Source: Rhizobium sp. FKL33
GTDB lineage: Bacteria; Pseudomonadota; Alphaproteobacteria; Rhizobiales; Rhizobiaceae
Length of the DNA: 64,000 nt
Assembly (NCBI RefSeq): GCF_005222915.1
Contig: NZ_STFX01000026.1
Coordinates: forward strand, 1-64,000
Reading direction: 5' to 3'
Shown: positions 18,137-26,552 of the stretch, piece after piece
How positions within the stretch are numbered: position 1 is the first letter of the stretch
Layout: the number at the start of each line of letters is the position of its first letter
The notes under the pieces: model-generated
The model's database searches: none
What the model saw: the letters and a program-made list of their open reading frames with translations, nothing else
Told to the model about the DNA's origin: nothing
Position numbers and translations under genes: made by a program

Positions 18137-18730
18137 TCAGGTTCCGTCGGTTCCCGAGGAATTGTTATTGCTTACACTATCGGACGAGCCAGTGCCATCG
18201 TCACTGCCATCGTCGGTCGAGGAACTTGTGTTGTCGCTCGACGTATTGTTCGTCGTCGTGGAGGTTCCGTCAGAGGAGGACGACGAGGTCGTGTTCTTGA
18301 TGGTGATGCCCTCCTCGATCGTCACTTCGCTACCCGATTTCAGGGTTGCGATGACGCCGTCGGAGGTGATGGAGATCGATTCGACAACGCCGCTCGTTTC
18401 GCCATCGGCGCTTTCGATCGTCTTGCCGATATAGGAAGCGGCCGTCGACAGCGAATTCTGGCTGATCACGTTTTCAAGATGCGTGTTGGTCTTGATCTGC
18501 TGTTCGACCTGAGAGAAGGACGCCAACTGGGCCATCTGCTCCGTCGCATCCATCGGATCCGTCGGATCCTGGTTTTCCATCTGGGCGACAAGCAGAGTCA
18601 GGAAGTTGTTGTAGTCGAGCGTCGCGGATGCCGAGTCGGTCGCGGCGGTGGACGTCGACGAACTCGATGTCGACGAGGTCGTGGTCGATGTCGATGTGGC
18701 CGACAGGGCGTTGAGGGCGCTTATTGCCAC
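18137..18730 (-). CDS. flgD: Flagellar hook cap protein FlgD
   Basis: Scaffold that caps the growing hook. The conserved core [20 protein letters not shown]...[18 protein letters not shown] spans about residues 38-80. It is flanked by Ser/Thr-rich disordered ends: the first ~35 residues and a ~50-residue tail of Ser, Thr, Asn and Asp (about 146-197). The usual C-terminal FnIII/tudor hook domain is reduced. The start is GTG and overlaps the flbT stop by 10 bp. Confidence 0.92.
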   Translation of the reverse strand: MAISALNALSATSTSTTTSSTSSSSTSTAATDSASATLDYNNFLTLLVAQMENQDPTDPMDATEQMAQLASFSQVEQQIKTNTHLENVISQNSLSTAASYIGKTIESADGETSGVVESISITSDGVIATLKSGSEVTIEEGITIKNTTSSSSSDGTSTTTNNTSSDNTSSSTDDGSDDGTGSSDSVSNNNSSGTDGT

Positions 18731-19170
18731 GGCGCGATCTCCCGGCGGATCTGTTCGCGAACTGCAGGCGTCAGTTCCTGGTTGCTCAGGATCTTCTCCT
18801 CGATGGCGTAGAGGCCGCGGATTGCCTTGAGCGCATCGAACGGACGTCCGGACGTGACGATGGCGTCGATCCGCTTGAGTTCCGCGAGGATCTCTTCGTT
18901 CTGGAAGCTCGCGAGCAACATCACGATCGACTTCTTGAACATCTGCTTGGACTGTTCGGCGCCCTCGGGATTGATGAGCATCATCTGCACGATGAAATAC
19001 AGCTGCTTGAGCGGCGTCGTCGCGCCTTCAGGCTGCAGCACATGGTTTTCGAGCAGGAAGGTCACGTCATTGAGGAACTCGATGGCGACTTTGCGATCCA
19101 CCCTGAGAACGGCCCCATTGATGAAAATCCGTTCTCCGGATTTGAGAGAAATACGCAAAGTGCTCTTCAT
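18721..19170 (-). CDS. flbT: Flagellin post-transcriptional regulator FlbT
   Basis: Alphaproteobacterial RNA-level regulator of flagellin synthesis; in Caulobacter it acts on the flagellin mRNA leader. 149 aa. The start [23 protein letters not shown] and the segment [20 protein letters not shown] are typical. It overlaps flaF by 4 bp (ATGA) and flgD by 10 bp. The three flagellin genes in this window share a leader element that could be its target (see findings). Confidence 0.95.
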   Translation of the reverse strand: MKSTLRISLKSGERIFINGAVLRVDRKVAIEFLNDVTFLLENHVLQPEGATTPLKQLYFIVQMMLINPEGAEQSKQMFKKSIVMLLASFQNEEILAELKRIDAIVTSGRPFDALKAIRGLYAIEEKILSNQELTPAVREQIRREIAPWQ

Positions 19171-19514
19171 TTCAGTCCATCCCTGATGATGGTTATAATG
19201 TCTGCAATGCCTTTGAAATTTACAGACTGGCGCATTCTGATCCGGTCGACCTCCTTGAGGATCCAGATCCCGATCGAGATCAGGTCCGCCTTGAGGTTGG
19301 CGGGCAACTGATTGTCGGCAAGCCTGAGATCGTCAATCAGGGCTACCCAGACCCGTCGCGTATAATAGAGCGCCTCGACGGCCTCACGCGATTCGCGGCC
19401 TTTCTGTTCGGCGGCACGCAAAAGATTCACGGCGCGATCAAGAACCTGTTTTTCGCGTTCTCGCGAATCGGCGACATCATCCGCCATAATTTCTGCGTAG
19501 GAAAACTGGTACAT
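19167..19514 (-). CDS. flaF: Flagellar biosynthesis regulator FlaF
   Basis: Partner of FlbT in controlling flagellin production and secretion. 115 aa, helical, with [20 protein letters not shown] and [24 protein letters not shown] typical of the family. It starts at ATG after GAGGGG and overlaps flbT by 4 bp, so the two are translationally coupled. Confidence 0.95.
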   Translation of the reverse strand: MYQFSYAEIMADDVADSREREKQVLDRAVNLLRAAEQKGRESREAVEALYYTRRVWVALIDDLRLADNQLPANLKADLISIGIWILKEVDRIRMRQSVNFKGIADIITIIRDGLK

Positions 19515-19616
19515 TCAGCCCCTCATATTCCGGTCATTTTTGAAGCCTAACTGGTTTGCCTGAACCCAGGCTTACGCTTTCAGCAACGCTTCGTTCTGAG
19601 ATCAAAGAAGTTTTCG

Positions 19617-19637
19617 GCGCGGCCCGGACAGCCGCGC
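19617..19637 (-). terminator. Weak hairpin between flgL and flaF
   Basis: A 7-bp stem GCGCGGC / GCCGCGC with a 7-base loop, 8 bp after the flgL stop. It is followed by only short T runs on the minus strand, so it may only attenuate transcription within the long operon. Confidence 0.35.
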
Positions 19638-19644
19638 GCATGCG

Positions 19645-20703
19645 TTACAGGGCGTTGACGAGGCTCAGCTCGTTCAAACGCGCGGTGATGGAATAAGAGA
19701 TTTCCATCTGATTGCTGAGCGCCGTGATTCGGTTCGACGCTTCGTAGACATCGACGCCTTCGAGATCGTCCAGATTGAGCTTGACGATGTCGATCTGCGC
19801 CTGAAGCGTTTCATTGGCCTGGGCTACACGGTTCTGCGACAGCCCAAGCTGGCTGCGATCCGCGTCTACGCCGGAGATTGCCTGGCCCATATAGGAAATC
19901 GCGGCATTGCTGACGACATTGCGGGACGCGGCGGAGAAATTGGAATTCAGCATTTCGATCGACATGACCGACGCCATCGCCATGTAGCGAAAACCGTCGG
20001 TGATGGTGGTCGACGAACTCTGGATGACTTCGGTGCGCGAGATGCGCGCGGTGGTCGACGTGTCCGAGGCGTTCGACCAGTTTGCTTCCCAGTCCCCGTC
20101 CTCAGTCAGAAACATCGGCTCGAGCTCATTGGTGATAAAGTCCTGCATGTCGTCGGCCGCGATTGTGGACACGGCAGCGTCGTCAGGAGCAAATCCGAAA
20201 TGACTGGTGAAGGCGTCGACAAACGCCTGGCGAGCGGGGCTTCCGTCCGCAAAATAGTCTGCAAGCGGCGCCTCGTCGGTATTGATGCCCGACAGAACAT
20301 ATTCGCCGTTCACAGAGGTGTTGGCCGCAGAGGTCGCCTGTTCGAGCGCATCGCGCATCGTGCGCTCGACCGTCGCCAACTGGGAATCGTCGTTGCTGCC
20401 AGATAGCGCCACGAGCGTGTTGAGGCCGGTCTGCGCCGTGTTGGAAATGGTGTCCAGCGCAGTTTGAGTCGACGACAGGCGCTGCTCGACGACTGCGTTC
20501 GTCTTGAGCAGATTTTCCATCATGCTGACTTCGGTATGGAGATTGAGGCTGCGCGTGGTCGTCGCGCCTAGCTCCTTGCCGATATTCGAGTAGACGCCGC
20601 TGACCGCCTCTTTTTGAGAATCGATCAACTCGGCCTGAACCGAATTGATGGTCGAACGCATGGCGTTCTGGACGGAGAGATTCGAGATGAAGGAGGTTTT
20701 CAT
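19645..20703 (-). CDS. flgL: Hook-filament junction protein FlgL
   Basis: Second junction protein (HAP3) between hook and filament, 352 aa. It has a flagellin-like N-terminus (MKTSFISNLSVQNAMRSTIN) and C-terminus (ALSNQMEISYSITARLNEL) that form the coiled D0/D1 domains. The middle is acidic and variable. It lies 11 bp downstream of flgK. Confidence 0.93.
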   Translation of the reverse strand: MKTSFISNLSVQNAMRSTINSVQAELIDSQKEAVSGVYSNIGKELGATTTRSLNLHTEVSMMENLLKTNAVVEQRLSSTQTALDTISNTAQTGLNTLVALSGSNDDSQLATVERTMRDALEQATSAANTSVNGEYVLSGINTDEAPLADYFADGSPARQAFVDAFTSHFGFAPDDAAVSTIAADDMQDFITNELEPMFLTEDGDWEANWSNASDTSTTARISRTEVIQSSSTTITDGFRYMAMASVMSIEMLNSNFSAASRNVVSNAAISYMGQAISGVDADRSQLGLSQNRVAQANETLQAQIDIVKLNLDDLEGVDVYEASNRITALSNQMEISYSITARLNELSLVNAL

Positions 20704-20714
20704 GTTTTCCTAGC

Positions 20715-22205
20715 CTACACAGCGTCAAGCAGAGACTTGATCATTTCGTCCACGGCCGACACCAGCTTGCTGGACGCCTTGTAGCTCTGCTCGAGATCAA
20801 GCATGAGAGACATTTCTTCGTCGAGGCTGACGCCGGTGGTGTTGGACAGGGCTTCCGTGATGCGGGTCAGTTGCGCATCCTTGTTTTCCTTGGCGGTGGC
20901 GCTTTCGGACACCAACTGCTCCAGCCAGCCGATCGACGCATTGGCATAACCGATGATCGATATCTCCGTGTCGAGATAGGCGTCCTCATTGAATGTCTGA
21001 TCCTCGGACATCGCGGTCACCAGCCCGTCGAGAATGTCGGAATAGCTGGCGTCGTCATCGGCATTGCCGAGATAGTCGGTGCTGGCGACTCCCAAGTCGT
21101 CGACGTCGTAGCCTCCGTCGCGCAACAGCGTGGGATCGCCATCCTTGGTCTTGATCAGAGCGTCGTTGACCTTGATGAGGGCTGCGAAACCCTCCTGGAT
21201 TTCGGTCTCGTCAGGGATCGTGTCGCCAGCGGCATAGCCATTCCAGGTGAAGAGGCCCGGCAGATCGTCCAGGCCGGCGCCGGACTGATCCACCTGAGCG
21301 AAGGACTTGACCAGTCCTCGGGCCGTCTCGTCGAGTTGATCCTGGTACGAGGGAATGATGCTGTCGCGCACCTGCAGAAGCGCCGCGAGGCTGCCCTTTG
21401 CAGTGGAGTTTCCGCTGCTGCCGGCCTCCATAGCGGCGCCGTCGACGATCAGCGGGTTGCCTTCAGTCGATGCGCCATAGGCCGGGGTCGGCGTGAAGAG
21501 AATTTCGCGGGGGCTCCGATCGAACAGCATCGTGCCGTCCTCGGTGTAGAGCACCATTTCGTTGTTGTCGCGGGTGAAGGATCTGATCCCGATGATCTCG
21601 GAGATCTGCCGCAGGTAGCTGTCGCGCGCATCGAGTTCGTTGTTGACGTCCGCGCCGTTGGCCGTGCCCTGCCGCACAGCGTCATTGACCGTCTGGAACT
21701 GCTTGAGCAGATTGTTCAGTTCCTCGACCTGGTTGTTGATTTCCTGGTCGATCGTCCCACGCATTCCCTGAATCTCCTGAGAGACCGAGTTCAGAGAATT
21801 CGCCACATCCTGCGCGCTCGACACCACTGTGGAAGCAAGCGTCGATTCGTTCGGCTTGGTCGCATAAGCCTGGACGTCGTCGCGAAGTTTCGTGATGTAG
21901 GTCGATGGCGCAGTTTCGTAGTCGTTGCCGCCGAGCAGAGTGCGGATATCCGTCAGCTTCTGTTCGATCGTGGTCTGCGCGCTCGATTCCGCGGTCGCGG
22001 ACATGGATTGCTTCAGCAGGCCGTTGTCGGCGGCGCGTTCGATTTTCAGGACCTGCGCGCCATTGGAATCCAGCGTGAGGACGCCAACCCGGCGCGAATA
22101 ATCCGGGTTGGAGGCGTTTGCGATGTTGGTGGACAAAGCCGCCGACTGCAAACCCGTGTTGGAAAAGATCGTTTGCGCGGTTGTGATGGCAGACGATAGC
22201 GACAT
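20715..22205 (-). CDS. flgK: Hook-filament junction protein FlgK
   Basis: First junction protein (HAP1), 496 aa. The N-terminal motif NIANASNPDYSRRVG and the C-terminal coil SLDEEMSLMLDLEQSYKAS are the family landmarks. It starts behind AGGAG, 22 bp after flgE. A FlgN-like gene later in the operon may encode its chaperone. Confidence 0.95.
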   Translation of the reverse strand: MSLSSAITTAQTIFSNTGLQSAALSTNIANASNPDYSRRVGVLTLDSNGAQVLKIERAADNGLLKQSMSATAESSAQTTIEQKLTDIRTLLGGNDYETAPSTYITKLRDDVQAYATKPNESTLASTVVSSAQDVANSLNSVSQEIQGMRGTIDQEINNQVEELNNLLKQFQTVNDAVRQGTANGADVNNELDARDSYLRQISEIIGIRSFTRDNNEMVLYTEDGTMLFDRSPREILFTPTPAYGASTEGNPLIVDGAAMEAGSSGNSTAKGSLAALLQVRDSIIPSYQDQLDETARGLVKSFAQVDQSGAGLDDLPGLFTWNGYAAGDTIPDETEIQEGFAALIKVNDALIKTKDGDPTLLRDGGYDVDDLGVASTDYLGNADDDASYSDILDGLVTAMSEDQTFNEDAYLDTEISIIGYANASIGWLEQLVSESATAKENKDAQLTRITEALSNTTGVSLDEEMSLMLDLEQSYKASSKLVSAVDEMIKSLLDAV

Positions 22206-22227
22206 AACGATCTCCTAAGCTGCAGCG

Positions 22228-23514
22228 TCAGCGGGCCAGATTGACGAGGGTTTCCAACAGATCCGAACCTGCCTGGAACACCTTGGAATTGGCCGTGTAG
22301 CTTCGCTGGGACGAAATCATCGTCGTCAGTTCGGAAGCGAGGTCGACATTGGAGTCTTCGAGGGCGCCTGAAATGATGTCGCCAAACGCAGTCTGTCCCG
22401 CGAAACCGATCTGCAGATCGCCGGATTCGGTGTTGGGGCGATAGACGTTGCCCGAAATCACATCCATCTGATCCGGACTTGTCACCGTGCCCAAGGCCAA
22501 TTGGTAAAGCGGCGTGGTGTCGCCATTGTCGTATTTGGCCGAGATCGTGCCGTCTGCGCCAATCTCCACACCAGTCACGACGCTCGCGCCATTGCCGTTG
22601 ACTTCCGCCTCGGTCACCGAGAAGTCATAACCCAATTGGGTCATGCCAGAGAGGTCGATGTTCAGTGCCTCGGGATTGTTGGTGGCGAAGTCAGCCGGGA
22701 GCGTGATTGTCGATGTCGAACCGTCAACAAGCGCTCCCGTATCGGGGTCAAAGGTCAGATCTTCAGTGCTCAAAGGACCGTTCGCGTATGGGAAGGAACC
22801 GGAGTCGGCGTCGGCGTCGGCCTTGTTGAACACCGCGACTTCCCATGTGTTGTCGTCGGTTTTCGTGAAGTAGATGTCGAGAATGACCTCATTGCCGAGG
22901 CTGTCATAGACGGTCAATGAGCTCTTGTGAGAATAATCGACATCGTCTGTGGAGCCTGAATAGCCCGAGGCAGGCGCGTCGCCGGAGTCGACAATCTCTT
23001 CACCCGCATCAAGATTCGCGGAGAATGTGGCGTCCGTGGACGCGTTGGCCTGCATGTCGGTCGCGCCGATGTTCACCGCTTCGAGACCGGCGAAACCGTT
23101 GGCGACGACAGATGGCTCATCATCGCCGTAGCTGTAACCCATCAGGGTGTAGCCGCCCGCATTGACCAGATTGCCGTCGGAGTCCGTGGTGAAGGAGCCT
23201 GCGCGCGTCAGGAAGCTCTGGCCGCTCGAATCCTGAACGATGAAGTAGCCATCGCCATTGATCGCCAGATCGGTGTCTGATGTCGTGTAGGTCAGCGAAC
23301 CCTGCTGCGAGATGGAATACCGGACTTCGGTCTCCACGCTGCCGGAATTGTAGCTGCCGTTCGTTTGCGGCATCAGCAGGGACGAGAACTCCGTCGACGC
23401 CGTTTTATAGCCGGTTGTGCTGGAATTGGCGATGTTGTCGCTGACTGTGCTCAACCGGTTGGCTTGGGCGTTCATACCCGAAACGCCGGTTCTCATCATT
23501 CCGTAAAGGCTCAT
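22228..23514 (-). CDS. flgE: Flagellar hook protein FlgE
   Basis: Builds the hook. The product is 428 aa. N-terminal GVSGMNAQANRLSTVSDNIA is the rod/hook signature, and the C-terminal SNVDLASELTTMISSQRSY is the D0 helix. The centre is Asp/Gly/Ser-rich and variable. It is the first gene of the longest flagellar operon, preceded by GAGGATCCGAG and a ~115-bp gap from rem that must hold its promoter, possibly a Rem target. Confidence 0.96.
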   Translation of the reverse strand: MSLYGMMRTGVSGMNAQANRLSTVSDNIANSSTTGYKTASTEFSSLLMPQTNGSYNSGSVETEVRYSISQQGSLTYTTSDTDLAINGDGYFIVQDSSGQSFLTRAGSFTTDSDGNLVNAGGYTLMGYSYGDDEPSVVANGFAGLEAVNIGATDMQANASTDATFSANLDAGEEIVDSGDAPASGYSGSTDDVDYSHKSSLTVYDSLGNEVILDIYFTKTDDNTWEVAVFNKADADADSGSFPYANGPLSTEDLTFDPDTGALVDGSTSTITLPADFATNNPEALNIDLSGMTQLGYDFSVTEAEVNGNGASVVTGVEIGADGTISAKYDNGDTTPLYQLALGTVTSPDQMDVISGNVYRPNTESGDLQIGFAGQTAFGDIISGALEDSNVDLASELTTMISSQRSYTANSKVFQAGSDLLETLVNLAR

Positions 23515-23598
23515 CTCGGATCCTCTTTTCCGTAATATTTACAGACTAGAAGACGTGCCTTGCGTGAACCTTTGCGTGGGGTCTGCTAAATTTATCAA

Positions 23599-23630
23599 TG
23601 CGCGCCGCGCGAACGCGGCGCGCAAAATTT
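23599..23630 (-). terminator. Terminator immediately after rem
   Basis: An 11-bp perfect stem TGCGCGCCGCG / CGCGGCGCGCA with a 4-base loop, directly after the rem stop codon. AAATTT flanks the stem on the rem side and ATAAATTT on the other. It separates rem from the flgE transcription unit. Confidence 0.75.
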
Positions 23631-24304
23631 CACTGCCAATCGATGCAGTAACCGAGGAAGCGCTTGGAATCGATCGGGTCGACGCCGAGCTTCTTGCGCA
23701 GCTTCTTGCGCAGCTTGCTGATATGGCTTTCCACTACGTTTTCTTCGACGTCTTCGTCGAAGATGCCGTAGATCGCGTTGAAGATCTGCGTCTTGGAGAC
23801 GCGCCGACCGCGATTGGCCACGAGGTACTCCAGGATGCGGCGCTCGCGGCGCGGCAAGGCGAAGACTTCGCCATTGATCTCCGGATCGCGACCATCGGAG
23901 AAGACCCGGATGGCGCCGACGTCGGTGAACTTAACGTCAAGAGCCTTGTAGCGCCGGCGGATCGCCGCGGCGCGCGCGAGGATCTCGCGCGGATGAACCG
24001 GCTTACGCACCACGTCATCCACCCCACAATCAAAGAATGCAAGGGTCATCTCCAGAGAGGGAGAATCAGACACGGCAATCACCGGAGCCTGGCTCCGGTC
24101 CCTGATCGCCTTCGGCAGGCCGAGCGCAAGCTCGGACTGACCGATCAGGAAGGCTTCGACCGCGTCGATATCCGCGTCCGCAGCCGTATTGACCCACTCC
24201 CCGAATTCGTGAGGGTCAAAGCCCGTAGAGGGCACGCCTTCGCGACAAAAAAGTGAGGTATATCCATCTTTTACGAGCGCTCGCTCGTCTACCACTACGA
24301 TCAT
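23630..24304 (-). CDS. rem: Flagellar master regulator Rem/FtcR, OmpR-type
   Basis: Transcription activator of class II flagellar genes, known as Rem in Sinorhizobium and FtcR in Brucella. 224 aa with an N-terminal receiver-like domain (start [17 protein letters not shown]) and a C-terminal winged helix ([18 protein letters not shown]...[18 protein letters not shown]). The receiver has lost the usual acidic pair and has no Asp at the end of the third strand (region AVEAFLIGQ), so activity is probably independent of phosphorylation. ATG at 24304 gives the conserved N-terminus. Two CtrA-type boxes lie upstream. Confidence 0.93.
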   Translation of the reverse strand: MIVVVDERALVKDGYTSLFCREGVPSTGFDPHEFGEWVNTAADADIDAVEAFLIGQSELALGLPKAIRDRSQAPVIAVSDSPSLEMTLAFFDCGVDDVVRKPVHPREILARAAAIRRRYKALDVKFTDVGAIRVFSDGRDPEINGEVFALPRRERRILEYLVANRGRRVSKTQIFNAIYGIFDEDVEENVVESHISKLRKKLRKKLGVDPIDSKRFLGYCIDWQ

Positions 24305-24394
24305 CGTCCGCCTCCGAATCAGTGTAGTGAAACAACACCTCATTCGTACGAATCGCGGGACTCCCGAGCAACTAGAGCTAATGAGGGGGTCAAA

Positions 24395-24409
24395 TTAACA
24401 GTTGATTAA
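24395..24409. promoter_or_regulatory. CtrA-type box upstream of rem (proximal)
   Basis: TTAA-CAGTTGA-TTAA is a perfect TTAA-N7-TTAA, 91 bp upstream of the rem start. It sits in an AT-rich promoter region. Confidence 0.6.
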
Positions 24410-24480
24410 GAATTAGGGGGCGATTTGATCTATATATGGTATCCGCATCAAAACGACACACAATTTTCCACAGGGAAAAG

Positions 24481-24495
24481 TTAACGTATGGTTAA
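24481..24495. promoter_or_regulatory. CtrA-type box upstream of rem (distal)
   Basis: TTAA-CGTATGG-TTAA is a second perfect box, 71 bp beyond the first gap and about 180 bp upstream of the rem start. Two full sites in one 280-bp gap is unusual in GC-rich DNA. Confidence 0.55.
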
Positions 24496-24584
24496 TCGCG
24501 GCAACGAGGCGTATTGACTCCTCATTGTCACCACAAAGGGACCAAAAATCCGTCAACTTTACCTGAACTCGGAAAACGCAACCT

Positions 24585-25163
24585 TCAGTTGCCGCAGAAA
24601 TCTAACGCCTGCTTCGTCCAAACGCCGTATCCCGTCGCCACAAGGTTGGTAATCACCCTGCAAACATAACGCTTCTGCGCTGGATTGTTGTTCGGCCCGG
24701 CATGATATCGCGCAACGGCCATGGTCCATGTAACATGCTTCGCATGCAGTTGCGCGAGAAATCTTGCGGCGTAATCGACATTTTTCTCCGGGTCGAGCAT
24801 GGCTTCCAAGGATGAAAACTGGTCGCCATGATAGCGTTGATTGATTTGCATGCAGCCTAGATCGATCAGTTCGGCGCCGCGCAGTCTAGCTTGCTGAAAC
24901 ACCATAAGCGCTTCATCGGGAGAACGGGCGAAGACGGCCTTTCCTTCGATATTGAGCGCCCAAGGCTGGAGGGATCCCTTGCGGCCGGTTTCCGTGAGGC
25001 CGACTGAATAGAGGATGCCTTCAGGAACTCCGTAGCGGGCCGCAGCGCGCGAAATCTCGCGCTCACATAGGCCCGAACTCGCTCTGGCTTCAGAGGTAGA
25101 GACCGCCGTCGCCAGAATCGCCAGTCCCGCGATTGCCATCCAATTCGGACGTTTGAAGCTCAC
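24585..25163 (-). CDS. Periplasmic lytic transglycosylase (SLT domain), flagellar
   Basis: Probably opens peptidoglycan for the growing rod. A 192-aa product with a signal peptide (KRPNW then MAIAGLAILATAV, cleavage near ARA) and an SLT-type domain. The catalytic Glu is in GLTETGRKG, followed by DLGCMQINQRYHG and AVARYHAGPNN. Starts are ambiguous: GTG at 25163 gives the best signal peptide; ATG at 25139 or 25205 are alternatives. All overlap the end of fliK out of frame. It lies at the place of the transglycosylase gene (orf38) of rhizobial flagellar clusters, between fliK and rem. It would complement the single-domain FlgJ. Confidence 0.85.
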   Translation of the reverse strand: MSFKRPNWMAIAGLAILATAVSTSEARASSGLCEREISRAAARYGVPEGILYSVGLTETGRKGSLQPWALNIEGKAVFARSPDEALMVFQQARLRGAELIDLGCMQINQRYHGDQFSSLEAMLDPEKNVDYAARFLAQLHAKHVTWTMAVARYHAGPNNNPAQKRYVCRVITNLVATGYGVWTKQALDFCGN

Positions 25164-26550
25164 TGACGGAGACCTGCTCGCTACGGGCGCCGCGTCCATC
25201 GCCATTCTGCTGCCGCTGGGCGTCACCCTGCCCTTCGCGCAGGTTCTGGTTCGAGCCATATTGTCCCTGATCCTGTTGCTGGCTTTCCGTCTTGGGCGCC
25301 GGGTTGAGCTGGATGCTGACCTGATCGACCGAGAAGCCCTGATCTCTCAGCGACTGAACAATCGCGGACTGATCCCTGGCAAGATGGCGATAGCCCTCGA
25401 TCGTATCGACCGTGACCTCGACGGAGAGTTCTTCACCCTTGAGCCTGAGCGACGCCGTCATCGTGCCGAGATGCTCGGGATTCATCTGAATTTTCAGCGT
25501 ATTGACGGTGGTCGCCGTCGCCTGGACGCTTACATCGGTCATGGTGGTGTAAGGCGCCAGCGCGCGGCTGGCCTCATTGGCCAGGGCCGCAGTCAAAGCC
25601 TTGGCGTTGTCGCCGCCAAATCCGAGATATCGACGCGAATCGAGGACAGTCACTTGATCGAAGCCATCAAGCTTCACATCCTCGCCGCCCTTGGCCGATT
25701 TCAGCACGTCCTCGACGGTGGCATCGGTCACTCCGTCAGCATTGCCGGTGGTCGTCGCCGTGACCTGGGCCAGGGCATCCTTGACACTGTCGGCGCTGCG
25801 CCCTGTGGCGTCCGGCGTTTCGGTCGTCTGAGCGGCGCTCGTGACCGGCAACGCCTGGGTAAGGTCAAGGAGCGAGGCGGCTGTTGTCGCCTCGGAAGCG
25901 GTGTCGGCGGACGTTTCATCCGTTGCAGCTTCTCCCTCTTTCTCAGCGCCAAGCGCTTTCGCCAGAGAAGACAGAAGCCGGTGCGCGGCGCTCGCCGCTT
26001 CACCGCCGTCCACGGCGACATCGGCAAAGAGGGACGCCAACACGCCGCCGTCTTCCGTCAACGAAGCATCTTGCAACGTCTGCAGGTTCGCTGCATCCGC
26101 ACCATCGCCCGCCCCCTGCAGCTCTGACGCCAAGGCCGCGAGTTGATCGGCGGACAACATGCTGTCGGCCTCAGAGAGAAGCTCGGCGAGCATGTCGCTC
26201 CCGGAGTCTAGGCCGGTCTTGGAGGCGCCGACTTCGGATTGCGCAAGACGATAGAGGGACGGATCAATCTGACCCTGTTGTCCTGAGTTTCCAATACCTT
26301 GGGCAATTGCGAAAAGCGTCGGGATCGACTGGCTCCGGACTCCGTCTGCGCCATCCGCAGTTGCCCCGGAAGACAAGCCGTCGTCCGTCGCCACCGCGCC
26401 ATTGGCCTGTTCGGAACCGGCCTCTTCGAGGTAATCTCCAAACCGGGAGCCATCATCCGGAGCGTCTGCGGAATCCTGAGAACCGCTGGATTTCGATCCG
26501 TTCACCGCGACGGGGCCGCGAGCGACGGCAGTTGCTGAAGCGTCGATCAT
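25090..26550 (-). CDS. fliK: Flagellar hook-length control protein FliK (MotD)
   Basis: Secreted ruler that sets hook length and switches export specificity; in rhizobia it was first named MotD. 486 aa, acidic and Ala/Asp/Ser-rich for the first ~340 residues (expected disorder). A C-terminal Flg_hook domain includes LKIQMNPEHLGTMTASLRLK and GYRHLARDQSAIVQSLRDQG. The start lies 2 bp after the motC stop behind AAGGAAAG. Confidence 0.9.
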   Translation of the reverse strand: MIDASATAVARGPVAVNGSKSSGSQDSADAPDDGSRFGDYLEEAGSEQANGAVATDDGLSSGATADGADGVRSQSIPTLFAIAQGIGNSGQQGQIDPSLYRLAQSEVGASKTGLDSGSDMLAELLSEADSMLSADQLAALASELQGAGDGADAANLQTLQDASLTEDGGVLASLFADVAVDGGEAASAAHRLLSSLAKALGAEKEGEAATDETSADTASEATTAASLLDLTQALPVTSAAQTTETPDATGRSADSVKDALAQVTATTTGNADGVTDATVEDVLKSAKGGEDVKLDGFDQVTVLDSRRYLGFGGDNAKALTAALANEASRALAPYTTMTDVSVQATATTVNTLKIQMNPEHLGTMTASLRLKGEELSVEVTVDTIEGYRHLARDQSAIVQSLRDQGFSVDQVSIQLNPAPKTESQQQDQGQYGSNQNLREGQGDAQRQQNGDGRGARSEQVSVSELQTSELDGNRGTGDSGDGGLYL

Positions 26551-26552
26551 GA

